A DNA stretch of 64,000 bases from Dyadobacter fermentans DSM 18053 (GTDB taxonomy: Bacteria > Bacteroidota > Bacteroidia > Cytophagales > Spirosomataceae): contig NC_013037.1 in NCBI RefSeq assembly GCF_000023125.1, forward strand, positions 3,906,001 through 3,970,000, in the 5' to 3' direction. Numbering within the stretch: the stretch's first letter is position 1; each line of letters opens with the position of its first letter. Of this stretch, positions 1-8,610 are shown in pieces. Below the pieces are notes generated by a model. It had not been told where the DNA came from. It saw only the letters and a program-made list of their open reading frames with translations, and did not search any database. The position numbers and the translations under genes were made by a program.

Positions 1-51
1 AATAATTTTATGTAATTATTTCAAAAAAGGGTACGTTACCAGTATTATGGG

Positions 52-59
52 TAACTTTG
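52..59 (+). promoter_or_regulatory. Possible -7 promoter element
   Basis: The octamer TAACTTTG fits the Bacteroidota -7 consensus TAnnTTTG and lies about 100 bp before the receptor gene that starts at 159. I see no convincing TTTG -33 box 19-21 bp upstream; that stretch is AAAAAAGG. This is a weak prediction from one motif. Confidence 0.3.
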
Positions 60-158
60 CACCCGTGAAAGATTTACACCTTGGTTTTGTTACATTTCCC
101 CACACGCTATCCCTTTTTTTCCTGACATAACTCCTAATAAAATCTAAATCCTATACCC

Positions 159-2588
159 GTGAAAAGAACTCTGTTTCTTAACAGTATCGCCTTATTTTTA
201 CCGACACATCTACTTCTTGCCACTCCTGATAACCGCCCGATTCCTGTAAATGGTACAAGTTCGCATCGTGCTGCCGGCGGTAAGCTCGTGGGAAAAATCG
301 TTGAAGGCCCCGGCAGTGCGGGCGTCGCATTTGCGACCGTGGCGCTGCTGATGCCCAAAGATTCGTCGCTAGCGAATGGCGCTGTTGCCGATGAGAATGG
401 TGCATTCACCATTGCCGACGTCACACCCGGCACTTATCTGCTCCGCGTGACCAACATGGGTTATCAGACGCTCTATCGCCCGAACGTCAAATTAGCGCCC
501 GAAGCCAGCCTGCTCGACCTCGGAAGCATTACCATCCAGGCCGAGGCCCAGAAACTTGCCGAAGTGGTAGTGAAAGGCGAGAAAACGATGATTGTGGACG
601 ATATCGACAAAAAAATCGTCAACATCGGCAAGGACATGCTCGCGACCAGCAACAACGTTAGCGACCTGCTCGAAAAAGTCCCGGCCGTTTCACTCGACGA
701 GAATGGTAACCCGCAGGTGCGCGGCAAAGGAAATGTGGTGGTGCTCATCGACGGCAAGCCATCCAACCTCTACGGCAGCGACCTCCCGACCATCCTGCAA
801 TCGTTCCCCGCGAACCTGATCGAGCGGATTGACGTCATGACCACGCCCTCAGCCAAATATGAGGGAGAAGGCGCATCCGGTGTGATCGATATTATCACGA
901 AAAAGACGAAAATCCGCGGAATGAATGGAGGAGCGCGGTTGAGCCTCGGACATAAAAACAACAATGCGGCTTCCGGGAACCTTAGCTACAAAGTCGGCAA
1001 GTTTGGCCTGAATGCCTCTTTGAGCGGACAAACGCGCGCCATGACCTGGGAAAGGGCATTGAGCCGCGACAACTTCGTGGGCGAATCGACCTCGCGCCTG
1101 CAACAGGATGGTACCGGCGGCAACAAAGGCAAAAATGCATTCGGCCGCGTGGGCGTCAATTACGATTTCAACGATCGGAATTCCCTCGAAGCCGGCGTGA
1201 ACTACTCGCGCGACAATAACCGCAACAACAGCAACATCCTCAACGAAACGACATTCGCTTCGGGCCTCACTCCCGAAACATTCCGCCGCCTGAACAATAC
1301 CAAAGGCAACGGCAACAACGTCAATTTCAGCCTTGACTACCGGTTGAAACTCGCCGAAAAAGATCACCAGCTCAATTTCAATTCGAGCTACTCGATCGGC
1401 GGCTCGGACGGCGAATCCTATTTTTCACAGGAAAGCACGATCGACAGCCTGATCCGCAACCAGCAAAACCTGCGCAACAACGACCGCCATTCGCTATTCC
1501 TCAACGCGGATTACACCTGGCCCATTACGCCCAAAGCGACATTGGAGGCAGGCGTTCGCTCGCGGACCAGCTCGAACGATAACGTCAATTCCTTCTATAA
1601 CCTCGACCGCGAGACGAACAGCTACATATTCGACAACAACATCAGTAACGTGTTCGGTTACAAGGACGCGACCTACACCGGTTTCATGACGTTCTCGCAA
1701 AAAACCGACCTCTGGGGCATCCGGGCAGGTTTGCGCGTGACCGACTACAACCAGGATATCAATCAGATCAGCCGCAACCAGGAATTCAGCGTGCATTTCC
1801 TCACGTTGGTACCATCGCTGGCAGTAACACGGAAGCTGGGAGAATCGTCGCAATTGAAGCTCAATTACAGCCGTCGCGTACAGCGCCCCGAGGCCGACTG
1901 GCTCAACCCGTTCACCGACGTGGCCGATCCGCGTAACGTCAAAACGGGTAATCCCAACCTGCGCCCGGAGTTTACCCACAAGGCTGAAATGGGTTATTCC
2001 AATTACGAAGCCAATGGCGGCTGGGGACCATCGCTGTTCATGGATTACTCTAATAACGCCATCACACAGATCCGCACCATCGACGAAGTGGGCGTTTCGC
2101 TGACGCGCTATGACAATGTCGGCCGCGAATTTTCGTATGGTTTCGAAACGGATTTTTCACAAAAACTCTTTGGCGACGTCCTGAAAATCAACGGCAGCGG
2201 GCGTGTATTCCGCAGCGAGGTAGTTTCGGCTATCGCCCAGATCGACAACCGGACGTGGAGCTATTCGGGTAACCTGAATGCATTCATTTCGCTTCCGGCC
2301 GACTTCCGCGCTTCCGCGTACGTGAATTACGAAGGCCCGCGTGCGATCGCACAAGGCACGCGTGACGGCGTTTTCATCGCCAATATGGGTATCCGGAAAG
2401 ACCTGCTTGAAAAGAAAGCGACGATCTCGTTCAATGTGCAGGACATTTTCCTTTCACGGAACTACAAGAGCCAGCTGAATACCGAAACCTATTCTCAGTC
2501 ATCTAACTGGCACCAGACCAACCGGCTTGTGAATGTGACATTCCAATACAGATTCGGCAAAATTTCCGCAAGCGGCGACGATGCCTGA
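159..2588 (+). CDS. TonB-dependent receptor-like outer membrane beta-barrel protein
   Basis: An 809-residue outer-membrane protein. A hydrophobic signal sequence (about residues 1-22) is followed by a carboxypeptidase regulatory-like beta-sandwich (about 45-120, with GAFTIADVTPGTYLLRV). Next is a plug domain (about 145-245, ending ASGVIDIITKK) and a long aromatic-rich barrel typical of the OMP_b-brl_3 family. Such proteins resemble TonB-dependent transporters, but many have no known substrate. The start is GTG at 159, because the next in-frame ATG lies inside the beta-sandwich and would remove the signal peptide. It stands alone, with a stem-loop terminator at 2618. The substrate cannot be inferred from its neighbours. 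Confidence 0.85.
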   Translation: MKRTLFLNSIALFLPTHLLLATPDNRPIPVNGTSSHRAAGGKLVGKIVEGPGSAGVAFATVALLMPKDSSLANGAVADENGAFTIADVTPGTYLLRVTNMGYQTLYRPNVKLAPEASLLDLGSITIQAEAQKLAEVVVKGEKTMIVDDIDKKIVNIGKDMLATSNNVSDLLEKVPAVSLDENGNPQVRGKGNVVVLIDGKPSNLYGSDLPTILQSFPANLIERIDVMTTPSAKYEGEGASGVIDIITKKTKIRGMNGGARLSLGHKNNNAASGNLSYKVGKFGLNASLSGQTRAMTWERALSRDNFVGESTSRLQQDGTGGNKGKNAFGRVGVNYDFNDRNSLEAGVNYSRDNNRNNSNILNETTFASGLTPETFRRLNNTKGNGNNVNFSLDYRLKLAEKDHQLNFNSSYSIGGSDGESYFSQESTIDSLIRNQQNLRNNDRHSLFLNADYTWPITPKATLEAGVRSRTSSNDNVNSFYNLDRETNSYIFDNNISNVFGYKDATYTGFMTFSQKTDLWGIRAGLRVTDYNQDINQISRNQEFSVHFLTLVPSLAVTRKLGESSQLKLNYSRRVQRPEADWLNPFTDVADPRNVKTGNPNLRPEFTHKAEMGYSNYEANGGWGPSLFMDYSNNAITQIRTIDEVGVSLTRYDNVGREFSYGFETDFSQKLFGDVLKINGSGRVFRSEVVSAIAQIDNRTWSYSGNLNAFISLPADFRASAYVNYEGPRAIAQGTRDGVFIANMGIRKDLLEKKATISFNVQDIFLSRNYKSQLNTETYSQSSNWHQTNRLVNVTFQYRFGKISASGDDA

Positions 2589-2617
2589 TGCATTCCCCGC
2601 GATTTGTTAATATTTGT

Positions 2618-2650
2618 GAAAAGGAAGGGCCAACGCGGTCCTTCCTTTTC
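2618..2650 (+). terminator. Stem-loop terminator after the receptor gene
   Basis: A 14-bp inverted repeat, GAAAAGGAAGGGCC (2618-2631) and GGTCCTTCCTTTTC (2637-2650), with one G-T pair and a 5-base loop. The flanking A and T runs would make it work in both directions. It lies 30 bp after the receptor stop codon. Confidence 0.75.
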
Positions 2651-2848
2651 ATTTACAAGCAGTTTCAAATCTAGCCACAATGCCCGCCAGCCCCATTTAC
2701 AGCGCCACGGCCGCCCATGGAACGGTTTTTGCAAATAGCTCGCACAGGAGTCGATTAATTTTACTTATTTAAACCCGAAACACGGAATGTGATCTAAAAA
2801 ACAGATTCTGGAACACTTCCGAACTTTTAAACACAAATTCTATAACCA

Positions 2849-3559
2849 ATGAAAAAGCTCAAAATGCTGGCCGCATTATTACTCATATCGGCCGGTTCGT
2901 ATGCCCAAAAATTGCCCGCCGACTCCATATTTTCGCAGTTCTACAAAGCAACCGGCGGAAAAGCCCTGTGGGACGGAGTAAAATCCTATAACCTGAAAAG
3001 GAGCTACACCGCATCCGCCGCAACTCCGTACGATGCAACTATAACCGCATCTATACCCGAGCAGTCGATCCACAAGAACAAGACCATCATGAAGAGAAGC
3101 TTCGCGTACACCGTGAAAGGCGACCAGGGGTGGATCAAAGTGCCGATCGGGCAGCGGACGGATGTGAAGGATATGAGCCAGGCCGAGCAGCAAACCATGC
3201 GTCAGGAGCTGTACGATAACCTCGTGCCGTTCATCAACTACAAAGACCGCGGGCTGATCGCCACCACGGTAGGCACCGAAACGCTCAACGGCGCGCAGGT
3301 AAACAATGTAGAATTGCAGGGCAGAGGCGTGAAATATAACCTCTATTTCGATGCAAAAAGCGGATTGCTCGTACGTCAGAAAGAATCCAAGGCCGGTGTT
3401 GAAAAGACTTCCGACCTATCAGATTACGCGAAATCGACGTATGGTATCATGTATCCGACCAAAGTCGTGGAATTGAGCAGCTCCGACAGAAAACCCGTTA
3501 CAATCAAATCGACGCTAACTGTGAACGACGCGGTGAATGTCGAACTCTTTAAAAGATAA
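2849..3559 (+). CDS. LolA-like periplasmic protein (outer membrane lipoprotein-sorting type)
   Basis: A 236-residue secreted protein with a clear signal peptide ending in GSYAQ (about residue 19). The body has the alternating strand pattern of LolA/LppX-fold proteins: a start similar to 'FYKATGGKALWDGVKSY', a central segment about an estimated property of the sample (YNLYFDAKSGLLVRQKES) and a C-terminal strand. Bacteroidota carry many such proteins, often annotated as outer membrane lipoprotein-sorting protein, and most have no tested role. It has no membrane anchor besides the signal peptide and no enzyme motif I recognise. It lies between two stem-loops, so it is probably monocistronic. The fold assignment is from pattern only. 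Confidence 0.6.
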   Translation: MKKLKMLAALLLISAGSYAQKLPADSIFSQFYKATGGKALWDGVKSYNLKRSYTASAATPYDATITASIPEQSIHKNKTIMKRSFAYTVKGDQGWIKVPIGQRTDVKDMSQAEQQTMRQELYDNLVPFINYKDRGLIATTVGTETLNGAQVNNVELQGRGVKYNLYFDAKSGLLVRQKESKAGVEKTSDLSDYAKSTYGIMYPTKVVELSSSDRKPVTIKSTLTVNDAVNVELFKR

Positions 3560-3587
3560 TCCGGGGCACAAACAGCCCTTTGTCCGG

Positions 3588-3620
3588 CGGCCCGGGCGCA
3601 ATGTACCGGGCCGTTCGGTT
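3588..3620 (+). terminator. Possible stem-loop terminator
   Basis: CGGCCCGG (3588-3595) pairs perfectly with CCGGGCCG (3606-3613) across a 10-base loop and is followed by TTCGGTTTT. The T tract is interrupted, so termination strength is uncertain. It separates the LolA-like gene from the tamB-like gene. Confidence 0.45.
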
Positions 3621-3675
3621 TTCACAACAAACAACGTTCTCAACGCCGTCGAAATAAGGCGGAAAAAAGCCAGGG

Positions 3676-6600
3676 ATGAAGAAAGCACTAAAAGTATTGG
3701 CCATAATAATCCTGACAGTATTGATTCTGGTTGGCGTGTTGGTCTGGGGCATCCAGACACCGTTCGGTCAGAATTTTTTAACGTCCCAGGCTAACTCCTT
3801 TTTGCGTAAAAAGCTGAAAACCAAAGTCAATATCGAGAAAGTGCGTTTCGATATTCCGGATTGGGTGTTGCTGGAAGGCGTGTATTTCGAGGATTTGAAG
3901 GGCGACACGCTCGTAGCCGGCAAGCGGCTGTATGTTGACCTGGATATGTACAGCCTCATCAAGGGCGATATCGGGATCAACAAAGTGGAACTGGAAGGCG
4001 TGAATGCGAATATCAATCGCGTTTTACCCGATACCACCTTCAATTTCCAGTTTATCGTCGATGCATTCGCTGGTACCGATACCACCACAGTGGACACCGC
4101 CGCCTCGAAACCGCTGAATATGCGGCTGGACCAAATCTCGCTCAAAGACGTCCGCTTCTCCTACCGCGACGCGGTCATCGGCACCGACGCATCCGGCAAA
4201 ATCGACTCAGCCGTCGTGAAATTCGACAAATTCAACCCGACCCTCTCGCAATATCATCTCACCAACACCGCATTGCATAACAGCGAGGTAAAATTGCGGA
4301 TGTACCCGGCATTGAAAGTCGCCGCCGCAGGCCCCGAGCCCGCGCCAGACCCGGCCGACTCGCTGGATATCAAGGTTGGCGACATTGACATTCAACAATT
4401 TAAATGGCAGTTCGACGATGAAACGTCGGGCTTGAAAAACGGCATGACGGTAGGAAAGCTTGCCGGGCATGTCAACAATGTGTACATGGGCAGCCAGCGC
4501 GTGGATGTGAAGAACATTTCGCTGCAAAACATGTCGCTCTTTGCCGAATTTGCCAAAAAACCGAAAGCTGCCCCGGCGAAAGAAGACACCACCGCTTCGG
4601 ACACGCCCGGCTGGTATGTGAAAGTCGGGGAAATCAAGCTGGCGGACAACGACATCCGTTACGACGATTTCAATTCTCCTGCCATTCCCAAAGGCCTGGA
4701 CTATGCTCACTTGAATATCCAGGACCTCAATGTCGATTTGCAGGACTTCCTGTTTTCGCCTGAAAACATCGCCGGAGCGCTCAAATCGGCCTCATTTAAA
4801 GACAAAAGCGGTTTCAGGCTCGATGCACTGCGGACCAACTTCGCTTATGGCGCCAAAGAGACGTATCTCCGGAACCTTTATGTAAAAACACCCAACACGC
4901 TTATTCGCGACGAGCTGAGCCTGCGCTACAACAACCTCGACCAGCTGACGAACGACATCGGCAAAGTGAAGCTCAAACTCCGCCTTACCGACAGCCGCAT
5001 CGCATTCGCCGATATTCTCCTGCTCGCTCCCGACCTTGCCAAAACGCCTCCATTTGACCAGGAGCCGAATGGCGTCGTGAAAGGAACGGGGCAAATCACC
5101 GGCTCGGTGGACGATATGCTGATCTCCAAAGCGAACTTCTCTTTGCTCGACGGCACCGTGCTAAGCGCCGACGGCCGCGTGAAAGGCTTGCCCGACGCCA
5201 ACAAGCTCGCCCTGGACCTGAATATCAACGAAATATCATCCACGAAGGCCGACCTGATGAAAATGCTGCCCGACAGCGCCGTGCCGGCTTCGATAGAGTT
5301 GCCGGAGACGATCAAGCTCTCAGGAAAGGTGAAGGGTTCCATGGAAAACCTCACCCTCGCGACGACCATCAACACATCGTTCGGTACGGGAACATTTTCG
5401 GGGAATCTCAAAAACATTACCGACAGCCTGAGGGCGCAATACACAGGCACATTGGCATTCAACGAATTCGACCTCGGCAAGCTGATGAAACAGCCGCCTT
5501 CCGAAATGGGCAAGCTCACGCTCCGCACGGACGTGGAGGGCGTAGGCTACGCGCCCAACACCATGAAAGCGCGCCTCGACGGTAATATCGAAAGCGCGGA
5601 TATTAAAGGTTATGTTTATCAAAACCTGAGATTGAAAGGCGACATCGATCATGGAATGGCTAATATTTCGGCCGACATGAACGACCGCAATATCGGCCTC
5701 GACCTTACCGCACAGGCCGATTTGTCGAAAGAATATCCGTCCGTCAAAGCGGATCTGGAAGTGTCGAACCTGGATCTTACGGCATTAAATCTGTACGCTG
5801 ATTCTTTGCAGGTGAAGGGTAATATCAAAGTCGATATGCCCTCGACAAACCCTGAAAATCCGCTCGGAACGGTGAAAATGGACAGTCTCGTGCTCACGCA
5901 CCATGGCCGGCCGGTGCGTATTTCGAGTGTGAACGTTCAGCTTACCGATTCCAGCGGCGGCAAACAGGCCTACATTGAATCGCCCATTCTGAAAGCCAAA
6001 ATGACGGGCCAGTATTCGTACACCGAGCTCGGCGACGCGATCCTGACCGAAGTCGGGAAGCATTTCAAATCACCCGACATTACCTATAACGAAGTGACCA
6101 AGCCCGTCAACTTCGCGCTGGATGCCACTGTGACCAACCACCCGGCGATCCAGGTCTTCGTTCCGCAGATCCGCGAACTGAATACGGTGCGTTTCCGGGC
6201 CGAGATGGACAACCAGAAAGACTCGTCGCTGGTAGCCCGGCTGAGCATTCCAATGGTCGATTACGACAGCATTCGTGTGGAGCGTGTGGCGGTGGATTTC
6301 AGCACGGTGGATGCCAATGCGGCTTTGAATGCAAATGTAGGCATGGTGAACACCGGCGGTTTCCGGATGCAGAACGCCTCGCTGGCGACCCAGATCGTGA
6401 ATAACAATGTCCGCTTCGATTTCACGGTGCGCGACTCTCTGAATACCGAACGCCATTCGGTAAAAGGCGACCTGGCCGTGAATGGCAGCCGGTACCGCCT
6501 CAACCTCCGCGACGACCTGCTGCTGAACTACGCCAAATGGGATACCGACACGGCTGGCTATGTTCAGTACGCGACCGACAGTGTTTTTGTAAATAACTTC

Positions 6601-8610
6601 ATGATCAGCAACAATGGTCAGTCGCTGAAAATCAACTCTACTTCGGACGCTCCGAACAGCCCGCTTGACATCGCAATGTCCAACATCTCCATCGGCCCGC
6701 TGATCGAGATCGCCACGCTGGATTCGACCCTAGCGGCGGGTACTTTGAATGGAAAAGTGCTGCTGAGCGATTATATGAAGTCGCCGGTGTATACGGGCGA
6801 GCTTACGATTAACGATCTCGCAGTAACTCAGATACCTGTCGGCGACCTTTCGCTCAAATCGACGAATGAAACCGAGAACCTGATCCGCGTGGCAATGTCG
6901 CTCGTGAGCGACCAGAACGACGTCAATATCGGGGGTAGCTATAACCTGAAATCCGATTCGCCGATGGATTTCAAAATGGACCTGAAAAAACTGAGCGCCA
7001 AAACGATCGAAGCATTCAGTTTCGGGGAGCTGAAACGGGCGGAGGGCAATCTGACGGGCGATATCGCCATCACGGGCGCCACCGACAGCCCGCGGCTCAA
7101 TGGCGCAATCAATTTCGATAACGTAGCATTTAATGCAACGCAGCTTGGATCGCGGTACTCGCTGGCCGGCCAGAAGATCCAGTTCAACGGCCAGAATATC
7201 AATTTCAACAACTTCACGATCACCGACTCGCTGAACCAGGCGATGAAGATCAATGGTAATGTGAGCATTGCCAAGCTGCCGGATGTGGGGTATAACCTTA
7301 ATATTTCGGCCAACAACTTCAATGTCCTCAACTCGACGCAAAAACAGAATGAGCTGTTTTTCGGAAAGGCGGCCATTGATGCGAACCTTACCGTAAAAGG
7401 CCAGGGCGCAAAATCGGTCGTGGATGGCAGCGTGAAGGTCAACCCGGGCAGTAATGTCACATTCGTAATGCCAAGCGATGCCACCGAAGCGGGCGATGCT
7501 ACCAAAGGCGTGATCGAATTCGTGGACATGAGCGATTCCACACAGGTTGCCAAAAACGACTCGCTGGAAACCGCTCAGAGCGTAGTCGTCGATTTTGCTT
7601 CACAAATCTCACTGGATATCGACGTCGACGACAAATCGGAGTTCAAAGTGGTAATCGACGAGCTGAATGGCGACAATATCCGCCTGAAAGGCAATGCGCA
7701 CCTCAACACCGGTATAGCGCCGAATGGCCAGCTATTCCTGCTTGGCTCATACGACCTCACCGAGGGATCTTATGATCTGACGCTGCAAATCCTGAAAAGA
7801 CAGTTTGAAATAAAAGAAGACAGCAGGCTCCTTTGGACCGGAGATCCGATGAAAGCCGACCTGAACATTACCGCCGCATATCCGGTGATGGTCGATCCGG
7901 GGTCCATTTCCTCGAAATTCCAGGGGGCGAGCAAAATACCGGTCGAAGTGCAGGTTGTGATCACCGGGAACCTCACCACCCCGAACATCACATTCAATAT
8001 CGTGATACCGGACGATGTGGTGGACGCGAATGTTAAAAACGACATTACCCAACAGACGTTCTGGAACGATATGGTGCATAACCCGTCGGAAATGAACAAG
8101 CAGGCATTTGCATTGCTGATCACGAACAAATTTATTACCGATCAATCGACGGCCGGTTTCAACATCGGATCGAGCGCCGAAGCAGTGGCACGGCAAAGCG
8201 TGAGTCAGCTGCTCAGCGACCAGCTCAATAACCTCGCCTCCGACCTCATCAAGGGCGTAGACCTCAATATTGGCCTGAACTCAACGGCAGATCAAACCCA
8301 GGGAGCACGCACCGACCTCAATGTAGGGCTGAGCAAAGCATTCTTGAACGACCGGTTGAAAATTTCCGTAGGCAAGAACTTCGAGCTCGAAAGCCGCAAC
8401 AATACCGGCAATTCCACAGAAGTGTTCGACAACATCGCACTCGATTACCTGATCAGCCGCGACGGCCGCTATATGTTCCGCGGTTATCGCAAAAATCAAT
8501 ACCAATCCATCCTCGAAGGGTTCATCATCGAAACCGGGGTTAGTTTTATCATTACGGCGGACTATGATCTTTTCCGCGAAATTTTCCAAAAGCAGCGCAA
8601 TGAGAAGTAA
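3676..8610 (+). CDS. tamB: Translocation/assembly module TamB-like protein (AsmA/DUF490 superfamily)
   Basis: A very large protein (1644 residues) with one N-terminal membrane anchor (about residues 7-27) and then an almost unbroken series of amphipathic beta-strands, as in the AsmA/TamB bridge proteins that span the periplasm. The C-terminal 400 residues look like the DUF490/TamB domain: the run DLTEGSYDLTLQILKRQFEI, then tandem 'LTTPNITFNIVIPD' and a terminal barrel-like strand region. TamB works with an Omp85 partner in outer-membrane biogenesis or lipid transport. Here the next gene encodes that partner and overlaps its end by 11 bp, which supports a joint function. It is longer than the enterobacterial protein (about 1260 residues), as is common in Bacteroidota. 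Confidence 0.85.
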   Translation: MKKALKVLAIIILTVLILVGVLVWGIQTPFGQNFLTSQANSFLRKKLKTKVNIEKVRFDIPDWVLLEGVYFEDLKGDTLVAGKRLYVDLDMYSLIKGDIGINKVELEGVNANINRVLPDTTFNFQFIVDAFAGTDTTTVDTAASKPLNMRLDQISLKDVRFSYRDAVIGTDASGKIDSAVVKFDKFNPTLSQYHLTNTALHNSEVKLRMYPALKVAAAGPEPAPDPADSLDIKVGDIDIQQFKWQFDDETSGLKNGMTVGKLAGHVNNVYMGSQRVDVKNISLQNMSLFAEFAKKPKAAPAKEDTTASDTPGWYVKVGEIKLADNDIRYDDFNSPAIPKGLDYAHLNIQDLNVDLQDFLFSPENIAGALKSASFKDKSGFRLDALRTNFAYGAKETYLRNLYVKTPNTLIRDELSLRYNNLDQLTNDIGKVKLKLRLTDSRIAFADILLLAPDLAKTPPFDQEPNGVVKGTGQITGSVDDMLISKANFSLLDGTVLSADGRVKGLPDANKLALDLNINEISSTKADLMKMLPDSAVPASIELPETIKLSGKVKGSMENLTLATTINTSFGTGTFSGNLKNITDSLRAQYTGTLAFNEFDLGKLMKQPPSEMGKLTLRTDVEGVGYAPNTMKARLDGNIESADIKGYVYQNLRLKGDIDHGMANISADMNDRNIGLDLTAQADLSKEYPSVKADLEVSNLDLTALNLYADSLQVKGNIKVDMPSTNPENPLGTVKMDSLVLTHHGRPVRISSVNVQLTDSSGGKQAYIESPILKAKMTGQYSYTELGDAILTEVGKHFKSPDITYNEVTKPVNFALDATVTNHPAIQVFVPQIRELNTVRFRAEMDNQKDSSLVARLSIPMVDYDSIRVERVAVDFSTVDANAALNANVGMVNTGGFRMQNASLATQIVNNNVRFDFTVRDSLNTERHSVKGDLAVNGSRYRLNLRDDLLLNYAKWDTDTAGYVQYATDSVFVNNFMISNNGQSLKINSTSDAPNSPLDIAMSNISIGPLIEIATLDSTLAAGTLNGKVLLSDYMKSPVYTGELTINDLAVTQIPVGDLSLKSTNETENLIRVAMSLVSDQNDVNIGGSYNLKSDSPMDFKMDLKKLSAKTIEAFSFGELKRAEGNLTGDIAITGATDSPRLNGAINFDNVAFNATQLGSRYSLAGQKIQFNGQNINFNNFTITDSLNQAMKINGNVSIAKLPDVGYNLNISANNFNVLNSTQKQNELFFGKAAIDANLTVKGQGAKSVVDGSVKVNPGSNVTFVMPSDATEAGDATKGVIEFVDMSDSTQVAKNDSLETAQSVVVDFASQISLDIDVDDKSEFKVVIDELNGDNIRLKGNAHLNTGIAPNGQLFLLGSYDLTEGSYDLTLQILKRQFEIKEDSRLLWTGDPMKADLNITAAYPVMVDPGSISSKFQGASKIPVEVQVVITGNLTTPNITFNIVIPDDVVDANVKNDITQQTFWNDMVHNPSEMNKQAFALLITNKFITDQSTAGFNIGSSAEAVARQSVSQLLSDQLNNLASDLIKGVDLNIGLNSTADQTQGARTDLNVGLSKAFLNDRLKISVGKNFELESRNNTGNSTEVFDNIALDYLISRDGRYMFRGYRKNQYQSILEGFIIETGVSFIITADYDLFREIFQKQRNEK